A stretch of 64,000 nucleotides of DNA, from positions 135,060 through 199,059 of the forward strand of contig CAJTKE010000002.1 of assembly GCA_910576865.1 (NCBI GenBank). Direction: 5' to 3'. A model generated the notes under the pieces. That model saw only the letters and a program-made list of their open reading frames with translations, searched no databases and was not told the DNA's origin. Origin of the DNA: an uncultured Oscillibacter sp. GTDB taxonomy: Bacteria > Bacillota > Clostridia > Oscillospirales > Oscillospiraceae. Below, in pieces: positions 1 through 8,298 of the stretch (position 1 is the first letter of the stretch; each line of letters starts with the position of its first letter). The position numbers and the translations under genes were made by a program.

Positions 1-300
1 GTTGGCGCTCCACAGCACCGGGGCGCAGGTCCCCAGGCTCTCCAGCAGTGCGCGCTCCTCGGGGCCGAGGCCCGTGGTGCCGGAGAGGAGGGGCGTCCCG
101 GTCCGGCGGACATAGGAGGCGATTTCCGGCAGAGCGCCGGGGCGGGAGAAGTCGATGACCACGTCGGCCACCTTCCCCAGGCTTCCCAGCCGGTCGATGT
201 CGTTGATGTCGAAGGAGGCCTGGATTTCGTCTCCGGCGGCCTGGGCGGTCTCCCGGATCAGGGTGCCCATTTTGCCCCGGCCGATCAGGATGTACCTCAC
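1..300 (-). CDS. dapB: 4-hydroxy-tetrahydrodipicolinate reductase, partial (3' end outside window)
   Basis: NAD(P)H-dependent reduction step of the diaminopimelate/lysine pathway, cytoplasmic, acting on the DapA product. Only the first ~100 residues are present; the gene runs off the left edge. The start is GTG at 300, giving a Rossmann N-terminus MRYILIGRGKMG with a G-x-G-x-x-G turn, followed by VADVVIDFSRP and GTPLLSGTTGL, the family's conserved DFS and GTTG motifs. The GTG overlaps the dapA stop codon (GTGA), so the two are translationally coupled and share the upstream lysine riboswitch. Family identity is clear from these motifs and the neighbour. Confidence 0.93.
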   Translation of the reverse strand, partial: MRYILIGRGKMGTLIRETAQAAGDEIQASFDINDIDRLGSLGKVADVVIDFSRPGALPEIASYVRRTGTPLLSGTTGLGPEERALLESLGTCAPVLWSAN

Positions 301-1184
301 AGCAGCCCCACCTCCCTCATGGCGTCCCGGAGGGCGGAGAGGTGCTCTTCGCTCATCTCGCACAGGGGCAGACGCAGGGGGCCCGCGTCCAGGCCCAGCA
401 GGTTCATGGCGGCCTTGACGGGGATGGGGTTCACCTCGATGAAGAGGTCGTTCATCAGCCTCAGATATTTCAGGTGGGTCTCCAGGGCCCGGGTCTGGTT
501 CCCCCCGGCGTAGTCCGCCACGATTTCATGGCACACGTCCGGGCAGACGTTGGCGAAGACGGAGATCACGCCGCTTCCGCCGATGCTCATCAGGGGCAGG
601 GTGATGTCGTCGTTGCCGGAGTAGAGGGCGAAGTCCGGCCCCACGCAATGGGCGATCTTCATGGCGTAGGACATGTCCCCGCTGGCCTCCTTGATGCCGG
701 AAATCCGGGGATGCCTGCTGAGCTTCTCCACCACGGACACGGGGATGGAACACCCCGTACGTCCCGGCACATTGTAGAGGAGGCAGGGGATCGTCACCTT
801 GTCCGCCGTCTCGGCGAAGTGGCGGACCATGCCCTCCGGGTTGGCCTTGTTGTAGTAGGGGGCGATGAGCAGCAGGGCGTCGGCCCCCATATCCTGGTAT
901 TGGATGCTCTTTTCGACCTGGGTGGAGGTGCAGTTGGAGCCGCTGCCCACGATGACGGGGACCCGGCCATTTACCACCTTGATGGTGTGCGCCACCACGG
1001 AGGCGTCCTCCTCGTGGCTCATGGTGGGGTATTCGCCGGTGGTGCCCAGGATGAGGATGCCGTCGGTCCCGGCGGCGATCTGCCGCTCCAGGAGGCGGGT
1101 GAGGGCGTCGAAGTTGACGCTTCCGTCCTCATGGAAGGGGGTGATCATGGCGACGATGGAGCCGGTGGGATTGTTGAATTTCAT
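297..1184 (-). CDS. dapA: 4-hydroxy-tetrahydrodipicolinate synthase
   Basis: Condenses pyruvate with aspartate semialdehyde in the first committed step to DAP and lysine. 295 residues, the usual family length, TIM barrel. Visible motifs: LGTTGEY with Thr48-Thr49, Tyr137 in LLYNVPGRT, and the Schiff-base Lys165 in GIKEASGD. The ATG at 1184 is preceded by GGAGGG at normal spacing; an in-frame extension upstream would run through the riboswitch terminator and is not used. It is the first gene of a dapA-dapB operon and is controlled by the L-box at 1300-1460. Confidence 0.96.
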   Translation of the reverse strand: MKFNNPTGSIVAMITPFHEDGSVNFDALTRLLERQIAAGTDGILILGTTGEYPTMSHEEDASVVAHTIKVVNGRVPVIVGSGSNCTSTQVEKSIQYQDMGADALLLIAPYYNKANPEGMVRHFAETADKVTIPCLLYNVPGRTGCSIPVSVVEKLSRHPRISGIKEASGDMSYAMKIAHCVGPDFALYSGNDDITLPLMSIGGSGVISVFANVCPDVCHEIVADYAGGNQTRALETHLKYLRLMNDLFIEVNPIPVKAAMNLLGLDAGPLRLPLCEMSEEHLSALRDAMREVGLL

Positions 1185-1231
1185 TTGAATGCCCTCCAGA
1201 TGTTTGTATGATCGGGTGATGCCGGTCGATA

Positions 1232-1265
1232 TAAAAAAGCCGGTAGAGGCCGCGCTCCTACCGAC
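1232..1265 (-). terminator. Attenuator hairpin of the lysine riboswitch
   Basis: On the minus strand GTCGGTAGGAG pairs with CCTCTACCGGC and is followed by TTTTTTAT. The 3' arm contains GCCTCTA, which is also complementary to TAGAGGC in the 5' strand of riboswitch P1, so terminator and antiterminator are mutually exclusive. Confidence 0.85.
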
Positions 1266-1299
1266 AGGCTCCCCGCCGGAAACGGCGGTTCTGTAAGCG

Positions 1300-1460
1300 G
1301 ATAGCGCCCCCGCGGCTTCGGGCCGCGGACAGTCCCGGAGGTCTTTCCCCCGGGCCCATCTCCCGCCCACGCCTGGGCGGAAAATTCGGCGGAGCTGCCT
1401 CTCCCGCGTTCCCAGCCTGCCGGCTCCCGCGAGTTCATCGTCTCCGCGCCTCTATCTCCA
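1300..1460 (-). promoter_or_regulatory. Lysine riboswitch (L-box) in the dapA leader
   Basis: On the minus strand the leader starts GGAGATAGAGGCGCGGA and ends GGGGCGCTATC, closing P1 as GATAG/CTATC. Internal L-box landmarks seen in order are GATAGAGGCGCG, CCGCCGAA, GACTGTC and the final GCGCTATC; these match the conserved blocks of the lysC L-box. The 5' P1 strand TAGAGGC can alternatively pair with GCCTCTA in the terminator arm at 1232-1265, giving an OFF switch: lysine bound keeps P1 formed and frees the terminator. Confidence 0.85.
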
Positions 1461-1472
1461 TTTTGTGCTGTT

Positions 1473-1501
1473 ATCATATCATCTTCCCAACCCGGTTGCA
1501 A
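1473..1501 (-). promoter_or_regulatory. Promoter of dapAB
   Basis: Minus strand -35 TTGCAA (1496-1501), 17 bp spacer, -10 TATGAT (1473-1478). Transcription would start just before the L-box. Confidence 0.75.
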
Positions 1502-1553
1502 GGGGAAAGCCGCAAAAAATTCTTGTAAAAACAGACAAAAACACTTCCCGCTC

Positions 1554-1583
1554 TTGCCTCCCGCCGTCGGAACATGCTATATT
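1554..1583 (+). promoter_or_regulatory. Promoter of the M20 amidohydrolase
   Basis: -35 TTGCCT (1554-1559), 18 bp spacer, -10 TATATT (1578-1583) with an extended TG at 1575-1576. Divergent from the dap promoter. Confidence 0.65.
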
Positions 1584-1626
1584 GGGTACGCTGAATAAAT
1601 TTTGAAAAGCTGAAGGAGGCAACGCC

Positions 1627-2730
1627 ATGCTGTCCGTTGTTGAATACCGCCGCGCCCTGCACCGCATCCCCGAGCTGGACGACCACCTGCCGGAGACCTG
1701 CGCCTATGTCCACTCCGCCCTGGCCAGCTTCGAGCTGGAGGCCTTTTCCCCCATTCCCTCCAGCGTCTGCGCCTTTCTGGACGCGGGGAAGCCGGAGACC
1801 GTGGCCTTCCGGGCGGACATGGACGCGCTGCCCATTTCCGAGTCCACCGGCCTCGCCTACGCCTCGGGGCACACGGGGGTCATGCACGCCTGCGGACACG
1901 ACGGGAACACCGCCATGACCCTGGCCCTGGCGTCCTACGCCGCCGCCCACCGCACGGAGCTGCCCCGGAACGTCCTCTTCCTCTTCCAGCCCTCGGAGGA
2001 GACCACCGGCGGCGCGGAAAAGCTCTGTGACACCGGCATCCTGGAGAAGTACCGGGCCGCCCGGGTCTTCGCCATGCACCTGTGGCCCAAGCTGGAGCAG
2101 GGCCGGATCCACTGCCGCCCCGGCCCCATCATGGCCCGGTCCAACGAGGTGACGGTGACCCTCACCGGCAAAAGCGTCCACATCGGCCGGGCGTCCGAAG
2201 GCGTCGACGCCCTGGCGGCGGGGGCGGAGTACCTCCTCCGGGCCTATGAGATGATGAAGACCCTGCCGGGGGAGGAGCCGGCGGTGCTGCGCTTCGGAAA
2301 GATGACCTCCGGCACGGTGCGCAACGCTGTCAGCGGAAAGACGGTGCTGGAGGGGAGCCTGCGCACCTTCCGGGATGAGACGCAGGCCCTCTGCCGCGGG
2401 CGGCTGGAGGAGATCGGCCGGGACATCGGCCGTGAGACCGGCTGCGGCGTGGAGGTCCATCTGAACGAGGGCTACCCGGCGGTCTGGAACCACGAGGGGC
2501 TCTACGAGACGGTCCGGGCCGGACTGGGGGAACACGCCCCCCTGCTCCTGGAGGCCCCCACGCTGACGGCGGAGGACTTTTCCTTCTACCAGCGCCGGGT
2601 CCCGGGCCTGTTCTTCCTGCTGGGCGTGGGGAACACGGCGGAGCTCCACTCGCCGGAATTCTGCTTTGACGACGAGGCGGTGCTGCCCCGGGGCGTGGAA
2701 TTCCTGAGGCGGCTGCTCCTGCTGGCCTGA
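1627..2730 (+). CDS. M20 family amidohydrolase / metallopeptidase
   Basis: Zinc-dependent amide hydrolase of the M20D group (hippurate hydrolase, IAA-amino acid hydrolase, N-acetyldiaminopimelate deacetylase). 367 residues. Metal ligands are visible: Cys89 and His91 in HACGHDG, Glu124-Glu125 in PSEETTGG, His151 in AMHLWP and His341 near the C-terminus (LHSPEF), with the inserted lid/dimerisation domain around 165-270. The start has AAGGAGG 8-9 bases upstream. Being divergent from dapAB makes an N-acetyl-DAP deacetylase possible, but the order does not prove it and the substrate is open. Confidence 0.85.
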   Translation: MLSVVEYRRALHRIPELDDHLPETCAYVHSALASFELEAFSPIPSSVCAFLDAGKPETVAFRADMDALPISESTGLAYASGHTGVMHACGHDGNTAMTLALASYAAAHRTELPRNVLFLFQPSEETTGGAEKLCDTGILEKYRAARVFAMHLWPKLEQGRIHCRPGPIMARSNEVTVTLTGKSVHIGRASEGVDALAAGAEYLLRAYEMMKTLPGEEPAVLRFGKMTSGTVRNAVSGKTVLEGSLRTFRDETQALCRGRLEEIGRDIGRETGCGVEVHLNEGYPAVWNHEGLYETVRAGLGEHAPLLLEAPTLTAEDFSFYQRRVPGLFFLLGVGNTAELHSPEFCFDDEAVLPRGVEFLRRLLLLA

Positions 2731-2748
2731 CACAGGGCCGCGTCCCAC

Positions 2749-2776
2749 TTGCAAATGGAAAAAATCGGGGTATAAT
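2749..2776 (+). promoter_or_regulatory. Promoter of ktrBA
   Basis: -35 TTGCAA (2749-2754), 16 bp spacer, perfect -10 TATAAT (2771-2776). Confidence 0.75.
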
Positions 2777-2812
2777 AGCAGTGGAAACCATATTTCAGGA
2801 GGATTGCTCCTT

Positions 2813-4126
2813 ATGCGACGTCCCAATGCTGTTCAGACTCTGGCCCTGGGCTTCGCCCTGCTGATTCTGGCGGGGGCCTGTCTTCTGTCCCTGCCCGCCG
2901 CCTCCCGGAGCGGGGAGGGTATCCCCTGGACCAACGCCGTCTTCACGGCGGCTTCCGCCTCCTGCGTCACGGGGCTGACGGTGTACGACACCGCCACCCG
3001 GTTCAGCGCTTTCGGCCAGCTGGTTCTGCTGCTGCTGATTCAGATCGGGGGCCTGGGCTTTGTGACGGCCTCCCTTCCGGCGGCGCTGCTGGTCCGCCGG
3101 CGGGTGGGCCTGCGCCGCCGGGCGTTGCTTCAGGACAGCGTGGGGGCTTTGCAGCTGGGCGGCGTTGTCCGCTTGGCCCGGCGGGCCCTGCTGGTGACAT
3201 TCTTGTGTGAGGGCCTGGGGGCGGCGCTGCTGGCCCTCTGGTTCTGCCCCCGGTACGGCCTGGGGAGGGGAATCTGGATGGCCGTCTTTCACGCCGTTTC
3301 CGCCTTCTGCAACGCGGGCTTCGATCTTCTGGGCACCGGGGCCTCCATCACCACGGAGGCGGGGGAGCCCCTTTTGAATATCGTGCTGATGGCCCTCATC
3401 ATCTGCGGGGGCCTGGGCTTCCTGGTGTGGGACGACATCCTGACCCACGGGCGGCATTTCCGCCGCTGGCGTCTCCATTCCAAGATGGCTTTCACCGTGA
3501 CGCTGCTCCTCTTCGCCGGGGGCGGAATCGCCTTCTGGTTTCTGGAGGCGGACCACGCCTTTGCCGGGGCGGGCGGCCCCGCCCGGGTGCTGATGGCGTG
3601 CTTCCAGTCGGTGACGGCCCGGACGGCGGGCTTCGCCTCGGTGGACCAGACCGCCCTGAGCCAGGGGGGCGTGCTGCTGATGCTGGTTTTGATGTTCGTG
3701 GGCGCGGCCTCCGGCTCCACCGGAGGCGGTGTGAAGGTGAACACCTTCGCGGTGCTGATTCTGGGCGTCCGGGCCCGCATCTGGCGGCAGGACGACGTGA
3801 ACGCCTTCCGCCGCCGCTTGGACGACGGGGACATCCACAAGGCGTATTCCACTGCCAGCATCTACATGATGGGCGCCGTGTGCGGCTGCATGGTGCTGTG
3901 CGTCCAGGGCGCGGGACTGACGGACGCGCTGTATGAGACCTTTTCCGCCATGAGCACCGTGGGCCTGAGCCGGAACCTGACGCCGTCCCTGCCCACGCTC
4001 TCCAAGTGGGCGGTGATTCTGATGATGTTCGCCGGGCGGGTGGGCAGCATGTCCGTGGCCATGGCGGTGACGAAGGGACGGGTGAACGGCCTGCGCTATG
4101 TGCCCGAGAAGATTCTGATCGGTTGA
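2813..4126 (+). CDS. ktrB: TrkH/KtrB family potassium uptake membrane subunit
   Basis: Ion-conducting subunit of a Ktr-type K+ (possibly Na+-coupled) uptake system in the cytoplasmic membrane. 437 residues of alternating hydrophobic helices. Four P-loops carry the family's Gly signature: TGLTVYD near 53, CNAGF near 166, TAGF near 270 and TVGL near 381. AGGAGG sits 10 bases before ATG 2813; a TTG at 2804 is too close to it. The gating subunit follows after 17 bp. TrkH and KtrB cannot be separated firmly by eye; size and the single-RCK partner favour Ktr. Confidence 0.9.
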   Translation: MRRPNAVQTLALGFALLILAGACLLSLPAASRSGEGIPWTNAVFTAASASCVTGLTVYDTATRFSAFGQLVLLLLIQIGGLGFVTASLPAALLVRRRVGLRRRALLQDSVGALQLGGVVRLARRALLVTFLCEGLGAALLALWFCPRYGLGRGIWMAVFHAVSAFCNAGFDLLGTGASITTEAGEPLLNIVLMALIICGGLGFLVWDDILTHGRHFRRWRLHSKMAFTVTLLLFAGGGIAFWFLEADHAFAGAGGPARVLMACFQSVTARTAGFASVDQTALSQGGVLLMLVLMFVGAASGSTGGGVKVNTFAVLILGVRARIWRQDDVNAFRRRLDDGDIHKAYSTASIYMMGAVCGCMVLCVQGAGLTDALYETFSAMSTVGLSRNLTPSLPTLSKWAVILMMFAGRVGSMSVAMAVTKGRVNGLRYVPEKILIG

Positions 4127-4143
4127 GAGAGGGAGGACGGGGA

Positions 4144-4794
4144 ATGAAATCCTTTTTGGTTATCGGCCTGGGCCGCTTCGGGCGGCATTTGACCCGGTAC
4201 CTGCTGGAGCTGGGGAACGAGGTCATGGTGCTGGACAAGGACGAGGAGAAGGTGGCGAAGGTGGCGTCCATGGCCACCGCCGCCTGCGTGGGGGACTGCC
4301 AGGACGAGCGGGTGCTGGAGTCCCTGGGCGTGCGGAACTTCGACATCTGCTTCGTCTGCGTCCGGGATGATTTCCAGTGCTCCCTGGAGGCCACGGCGGC
4401 CCTCAAGGAGCTGGGGGCCCGGTTCGTGGTGGCCCGGGCGGACCAGGAGCGGCAGATCAAGTTTCTGCGGAAGATCGGGGCGGATTTCGTGGTCCACACG
4501 GAGATGGACATGGCCCGCCGGGCGGCCATCCGCTTCTCCGCCGAGAACGTCTTCGACTACTTCGAGCTGACGCCCAAGTTCGCCATTTTCGAGCTGGAGA
4601 TCCCGGAGGAGTGGGAGGGCCGCACGGTCATGGAGCTGGAGGTCCGCAAAAAGTACAATGTGAACATCCTGGGGGTGAAGAGCGGCGATGTGGTGGTTCC
4701 TCTGGTGGACCCCAACTACCGCTTCCGGGACGACGCCCACATCATCGTGGCCGGGGACAAGGAGGCGGGCATCCGCCTGATGAATTTGCATTAA
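4144..4794 (+). CDS. ktrA: TrkA/KtrA family K+ channel gating protein (RCK domain)
   Basis: Cytoplasmic nucleotide-binding ring that gates KtrB. 216 residues: RCK-N Rossmann fold with GLGRFGRHL (Gly8, Gly10, Gly13) and an acidic strand end LDKDEEK, then an RCK-C domain from about 140 with ILGVKSGD and the typical ending HIIVAGDKEAG. Chosen start ATG 4144 has GGAGGACGGGGA upstream. One RCK pair (about 216 aa) fits KtrA rather than the double-length TrkA of enterics. Same transcript as ktrB. Confidence 0.9.
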   Translation: MKSFLVIGLGRFGRHLTRYLLELGNEVMVLDKDEEKVAKVASMATAACVGDCQDERVLESLGVRNFDICFVCVRDDFQCSLEATAALKELGARFVVARADQERQIKFLRKIGADFVVHTEMDMARRAAIRFSAENVFDYFELTPKFAIFELEIPEEWEGRTVMELEVRKKYNVNILGVKSGDVVVPLVDPNYRFRDDAHIIVAGDKEAGIRLMNLH

Positions 4795-4848
4795 ATTCCG
4801 GCTATAGTTCCGGCTTTTCGGCGCATGCTGTCTCTGAGGTGATGTTTC

Positions 4849-5133
4849 ATGTCAGAGGACAGGCGCGCGGTGAATAATTGGGGCCCCCGCCGCACTGGTG
4901 CGGTGGGGAGAGGAGAAATAAGTGAAACGGAGTACGGCCTGCCCACAGGGCGGGACGTACAGAGTGGAGCTTGTTTCGACGATGATGACGGAAAGCCCTT
5001 TCTCCGTTTGGAGCCGGAGAAGCGGATATGCCCCATTCAGGACCCGGACTCCATTTACAAGTACCCCCTGGCCACGTCCGAGGAGATGGGCTTCCGAGTT
5101 CTGGACAACTTTCCGGAGGAGCACATTCAGTAG
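4849..5133 (+). CDS. Small hypothetical protein, 94 aa
   Basis: I do not recognise this protein. A near-perfect Shine-Dalgarno GAGGTGAT (4836-4843) lies 5 bases before ATG 4849, which is the main reason to call it. The first ~40 residues are low in hydrophobics and Gly/Arg-rich; the second half (KPFLRLEPEKR ... NFPEEHIQ) reads as a normal acidic soluble protein with codon use like its neighbours. It lies 54 bp after ktrA and before a hairpin at 5174. It could be a genuine small protein or the remnant of a larger one. Confidence 0.45.
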   Translation: MSEDRRAVNNWGPRRTGAVGRGEISETEYGLPTGRDVQSGACFDDDDGKPFLRLEPEKRICPIQDPDSIYKYPLATSEEMGFRVLDNFPEEHIQ

Positions 5134-5173
5134 GGGCGGACCTGTGTGCCCGCCCTTCTCTCCCCCGGCGAAA

Positions 5174-5202
5174 CGCCCCCTCCGGCATTGCTGGAGGGGG
5201 CG
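5174..5202 (-). terminator. GC-rich hairpin after the threonine aldolase gene
   Basis: CGCCCCCTCC / GGAGGGGGCG, 10 bp perfect stem with a 9 base loop. On the minus strand it is followed by TTTCGCC, a weak T-tract; on the plus strand there is none. It probably separates the convergent genes. Confidence 0.5.
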
Positions 5203-5215
5203 CGTCAGGAAGAGG

Positions 5216-6232
5216 TTATTTGCAGGAGGCCAGGTCCCGGAGGAAGTCCTCCACGGCCCGCTCCGGCGTGGCCCAGCTGGTGACGAGACGGATCATGGTG
5301 TGTTCCGCGTCCACGGCGTGGTCCACCTCGAATTCATAGCCCATGTCCTGGAGCCGGGCGATGGTCCCGTTGGGCAGGACGGGGAACTGCTGGTTGGAGG
5401 GGGAGGGCACCGGCAGGGGGAAGCCCAGGGCGGCCACCCCGTCCCGGAGGCGGAGGGCCAGCGCATTGGCGTGCCGGGCGGCTTCCAGGTAGGCGCCGTC
5501 CTCCAGCAGGGCCTGGAACTGGACGCCCAGGAGGCGGCCCTTGGCCAGCATGGCGCCCCGGCGCTTCATGTGCCAGCGGAAGTCCGGCCGCCGCCTGGCG
5601 AAGACCAGGGCCTCGCCGAAGAGGGCGCCGTTTTTCGTGCCGCCGATGTAGAAGACGTCCGCCAGGGCCGCGTAGTCCGGGAGGGTCATGTCCCCGCAGG
5701 CCAGGGCGGAGCCCAGCCGGGCGCCGTCCAGGAAGAGGATCAGCCCGTGCTTGTCGCAGCACTGCCGGAGGGCCGTCAGCTCCGCTTTGGAGTAGACGGT
5801 TCCGATCTCCGTGGTGTTGGAGACGTAGGCCATGGCGGGCTTCACCTGATGCTCGTCGCTGTGGAGCTCCGGGACGGACTCGATCATGACGGGGGTCAGC
5901 TTCCCGTCGGGGCTGGGAACGGCGATGACCTTGTGCCCCGTGCCCTCGATGGCCCCGGTCTCGTGGACGTTGACGTGGCCCGTGTGGGCGGAGATCACCG
6001 CCTCATAGGGCTTCAGCATGGACTCAATCACCAGCAGATTTGTCTGGGTGCCCCCCACCAGGAAGTGGACGTCCGCCTCCGGGGCGGCGCAGAGCTCGCG
6101 GATGAGCTCCCGCGTCTTCCGGCAGCGGGGGTCCAGGCCATAGCCCCGGGTCTGTTCCAGATTGGTCTCGGTGAGGGCCTTCAATACCTTGGGGTGGGCC
6201 CCTTCGCTGTAGTCGTTTCGAAAACTGTACAT
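5216..6232 (-). CDS. ltaE: Low-specificity L-threonine aldolase
   Basis: PLP enzyme cleaving threonine/allo-threonine to glycine and acetaldehyde, cytoplasmic, fold type I. 338 residues. The internal aldimine lysine is Lys200 in FYIGGTKNGALF, the cofactor Asp169 is in FLDGARLG, and a substrate-site His cluster lies at 83-90 (SAHTGHVNVHE). GGAGGTCGACC precedes ATG 6232. Monocistronic, with its own promoter overlapping that of the divergent lipoprotein gene. Confidence 0.9.
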   Translation of the reverse strand: MYSFRNDYSEGAHPKVLKALTETNLEQTRGYGLDPRCRKTRELIRELCAAPEADVHFLVGGTQTNLLVIESMLKPYEAVISAHTGHVNVHETGAIEGTGHKVIAVPSPDGKLTPVMIESVPELHSDEHQVKPAMAYVSNTTEIGTVYSKAELTALRQCCDKHGLILFLDGARLGSALACGDMTLPDYAALADVFYIGGTKNGALFGEALVFARRRPDFRWHMKRRGAMLAKGRLLGVQFQALLEDGAYLEAARHANALALRLRDGVAALGFPLPVPSPSNQQFPVLPNGTIARLQDMGYEFEVDHAVDAEHTMIRLVTSWATPERAVEDFLRDLASCK

Positions 6233-6295
6233 GGTCGACCTCCAGAAAGTAACAACCGCAGGAGAGAACTGTTACGGAATGTTACAGATTTGATG

Positions 6296-6324
6296 TTGAA
6301 ATTATAGCGCGAATCCTGTATAAA
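6296..6324 (+). promoter_or_regulatory. Promoter of the DUF4358-MBOAT-DHHW operon
   Basis: -35 TTGAAA (6296-6301), 17 bp spacer, -10 TATAAA (6319-6324). Occupies the same DNA as the opposing ltaE promoter. Confidence 0.75.
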
Positions 6325-6329
6325 AACAA
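6301..6329 (-). promoter_or_regulatory. Promoter of ltaE
   Basis: Minus strand -35 TTGTTT (6324-6329), 17 bp spacer, perfect -10 TATAAT (6301-6306). The two opposing promoters overlap almost completely. Confidence 0.7.
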
Positions 6330-6384
6330 GGAACACAGAAAGAAAATTTTCCCGGCGGGGCCGGGACGGCGGGAGGAGATCCAC

Positions 6385-6888
6385 TTGAAGAAGAAAGCGG
6401 TATGGGTTTTGGCGGCGTTGCTGCTGCTGGCTTCCGGCTGCGGAGGCGGAAAGGAGAACGACGGAGCGGCGGAGAAAGCGGACGTGTCCCTGAACGGCTT
6501 GTACGCCGGAATGGTGAAAACGTGTGGCTGGGAAGAGGGCTATATGACCGCCATCGAGGGGGAGCTGCTGGAGGAATACTACCCTGGTTTGGGCGAAATT
6601 TCCACCCGGCAGCTGGTGGCCCAGGTGCCGGCCATGAGCTCCGATGTCAACGAGATCGTGCTGTTTCAGGGAGAGACGGAGGAGGACGCGGAGTCCGCCA
6701 CAGAAATTCTCCAGGCCCGGATTGACAGCCAGGTGGACGGCGGGGCCTGGTACCCCGAGAGCCTGGAATCCTGGAAGAGCGCCAGGGTGCTCCGGGAGGG
6801 GACTTACGCGGCGCTGATCGCCTCCGGGGCCCATCAGGGGGAGCTGGAGGAGCTGTTCAGCCTCCAATTCCAATCCGACAAGGGGTAA
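6385..6888 (+). CDS. DUF4358 family lipoprotein
   Basis: Predicted extracytoplasmic lipoprotein: MKKK start, hydrophobic stretch 5-17 and lipobox LASGC with the lipidated Cys at 19-20, then a ~145 residue soluble domain matching DUF4358 by its pattern (LYAGMVKTCGW ... SSDVNEIVLFQGE ... AESATEILQARID). The start is TTG 6385 with GGAGGAGAT upstream. It is first in an operon with an MBOAT acyltransferase and a DHHW protein, so an accessory role in O-acylation of a surface polymer is inferred; no activity is known to me. Confidence 0.82.
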   Translation: MKKKAVWVLAALLLLASGCGGGKENDGAAEKADVSLNGLYAGMVKTCGWEEGYMTAIEGELLEEYYPGLGEISTRQLVAQVPAMSSDVNEIVLFQGETEEDAESATEILQARIDSQVDGGAWYPESLESWKSARVLREGTYAALIASGAHQGELEELFSLQFQSDKG

Positions 6889-6891
6889 GCC

Positions 6892-8286
6892 ATGGTTTTC
6901 AGCAGCCTGACGTTTTTGTTCGGATATCTGCCGCTGACGCTGGCGCTGTACTTTCTTACGCCGCTTCGGCGGCGTAATTTTGTGCTGCTTTTGGCCAGCC
7001 TTTTTTTCTACGGCTGGGGAGAGCCGGTGTACGTGGGGGTTATGTTCCTCTCCATCTTCATCGACTACACCCACGGCCTCCTGGTGGAGAAGTTCCGGCA
7101 GCGGGACCGGCTGGCCCGGTGGTTCGTGGGGCAGTCCGTGGTGTTCAACCTGCTGCTTCTGGGCTTCTTCAAGTATTGGGACTTCCTGGCAGCGAACCTG
7201 TCCCTGATTCCGGGGGTGTCCATCCCCAGGCTGGGCCTGCCCCTGCCTCTGGGCATCTCCTTCTTCACCTTCCAGACCATGAGCTACACCATCGACGTCT
7301 ACCGCAGGGACGCCCCGGTTCAGCGGAACGTCATCGACTTCGGGGCCTACGTGACGCTGTTTCCCCAACTCATCGCCGGTCCCATTGTGAAATACAAGAC
7401 CGTGGCGGCGGAGCTGGTGAGCCGGACCGTCACGTCTCAGGACTTCGCGGAAGGGGCCTGCCGGTTCACCGTGGGCCTCGCCAAAAAGGTCCTGCTGGCC
7501 AATGCCGCCGGGGCGTTGTGGGAGAGCTGCCTGGCCTCCCAGAGTTCCGGGGCGCTGACGGTGGCGGGGGGCTGGACGGGGCTCTTCGCCTTCGGCTTCC
7601 AGATTTACTTCGACTTCTCCGGCTACTCCGACATGGCCATCGGCCTGGGGCGCATTTTGGGCTTCCGGTTCAACGAGAACTTTGACCACCCCTACCTCTC
7701 CACCTCCGTGGGAGAGTTCTGGCGGCGGTGGCACATGTCTTTGACCTCCTGGTTCCGGGAGTACCTGTACTTCCCCCTGGGGGGCAGCCGGGCCGGGAGT
7801 GTCAAGACTCTTCGGAATCTGCTCATCGTCTGGTTCTGCACCGGCTTCTGGCACGGGGCCAGCTGGAACTTCATCCTCTGGGGACTGTACTTCGGCCTGT
7901 GGCTCATTCTGGAGCGCTTTGTCTTCCGGGACCTCCTCACCCGGACGCCGGTGTGGGTGAAGCGGGTTTACACCCTGGCGGTGGTCTTCGTGGGCTGGGG
8001 GATTTTTGCCATGGAGGACCTGGGGGTCTGCGGGCGGTATCTCAAGGTCTGCTTCGGCGGCGGACCCCTGTGGTCCGGGCCGGACGGCTACCGGCTGCGG
8101 AGCTGGGCCGTGGTCCTGCTTCTGCTGGTACTGGGGTCCACCACGTTGGCCGCGGACCTGTGGGGAAAGCTCCCGGAACGGGGCCGGAAAATCCTGACCC
8201 CGGTGCTGATGGCCCTGGGGCTGATCGTCTCCACCGCCTATCTGGTGGACGGCAGCTACAACCCCTTCCTGTACTTCCGGTTTTAA
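6892..8286 (+). CDS. MBOAT family membrane O-acyltransferase (AlgI/PatA-like)
   Basis: Multi-pass membrane enzyme that moves acyl groups across the membrane onto cell-surface glycans. 464 residues, about 10-12 membrane segments. Conserved features seen: FFTFQTMSYTIDVYR near 120, FQIYFDFSGYSDMAIG near 235, RRWHMSLTSWFREYLYFPLGG near 280 and the catalytic His in GFWHGASWNFILWG near 320. It starts 3 bases after the lipoprotein stop. The DHHW partner downstream resembles the AlgI-AlgJ/AlgX pairing. The polymer acceptor cannot be told from sequence. Confidence 0.92.
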   Translation: MVFSSLTFLFGYLPLTLALYFLTPLRRRNFVLLLASLFFYGWGEPVYVGVMFLSIFIDYTHGLLVEKFRQRDRLARWFVGQSVVFNLLLLGFFKYWDFLAANLSLIPGVSIPRLGLPLPLGISFFTFQTMSYTIDVYRRDAPVQRNVIDFGAYVTLFPQLIAGPIVKYKTVAAELVSRTVTSQDFAEGACRFTVGLAKKVLLANAAGALWESCLASQSSGALTVAGGWTGLFAFGFQIYFDFSGYSDMAIGLGRILGFRFNENFDHPYLSTSVGEFWRRWHMSLTSWFREYLYFPLGGSRAGSVKTLRNLLIVWFCTGFWHGASWNFILWGLYFGLWLILERFVFRDLLTRTPVWVKRVYTLAVVFVGWGIFAMEDLGVCGRYLKVCFGGGPLWSGPDGYRLRSWAVVLLLLVLGSTTLAADLWGKLPERGRKILTPVLMALGLIVSTAYLVDGSYNPFLYFRF

Positions 8287-8298
8287 GGAGGCGGTGAG

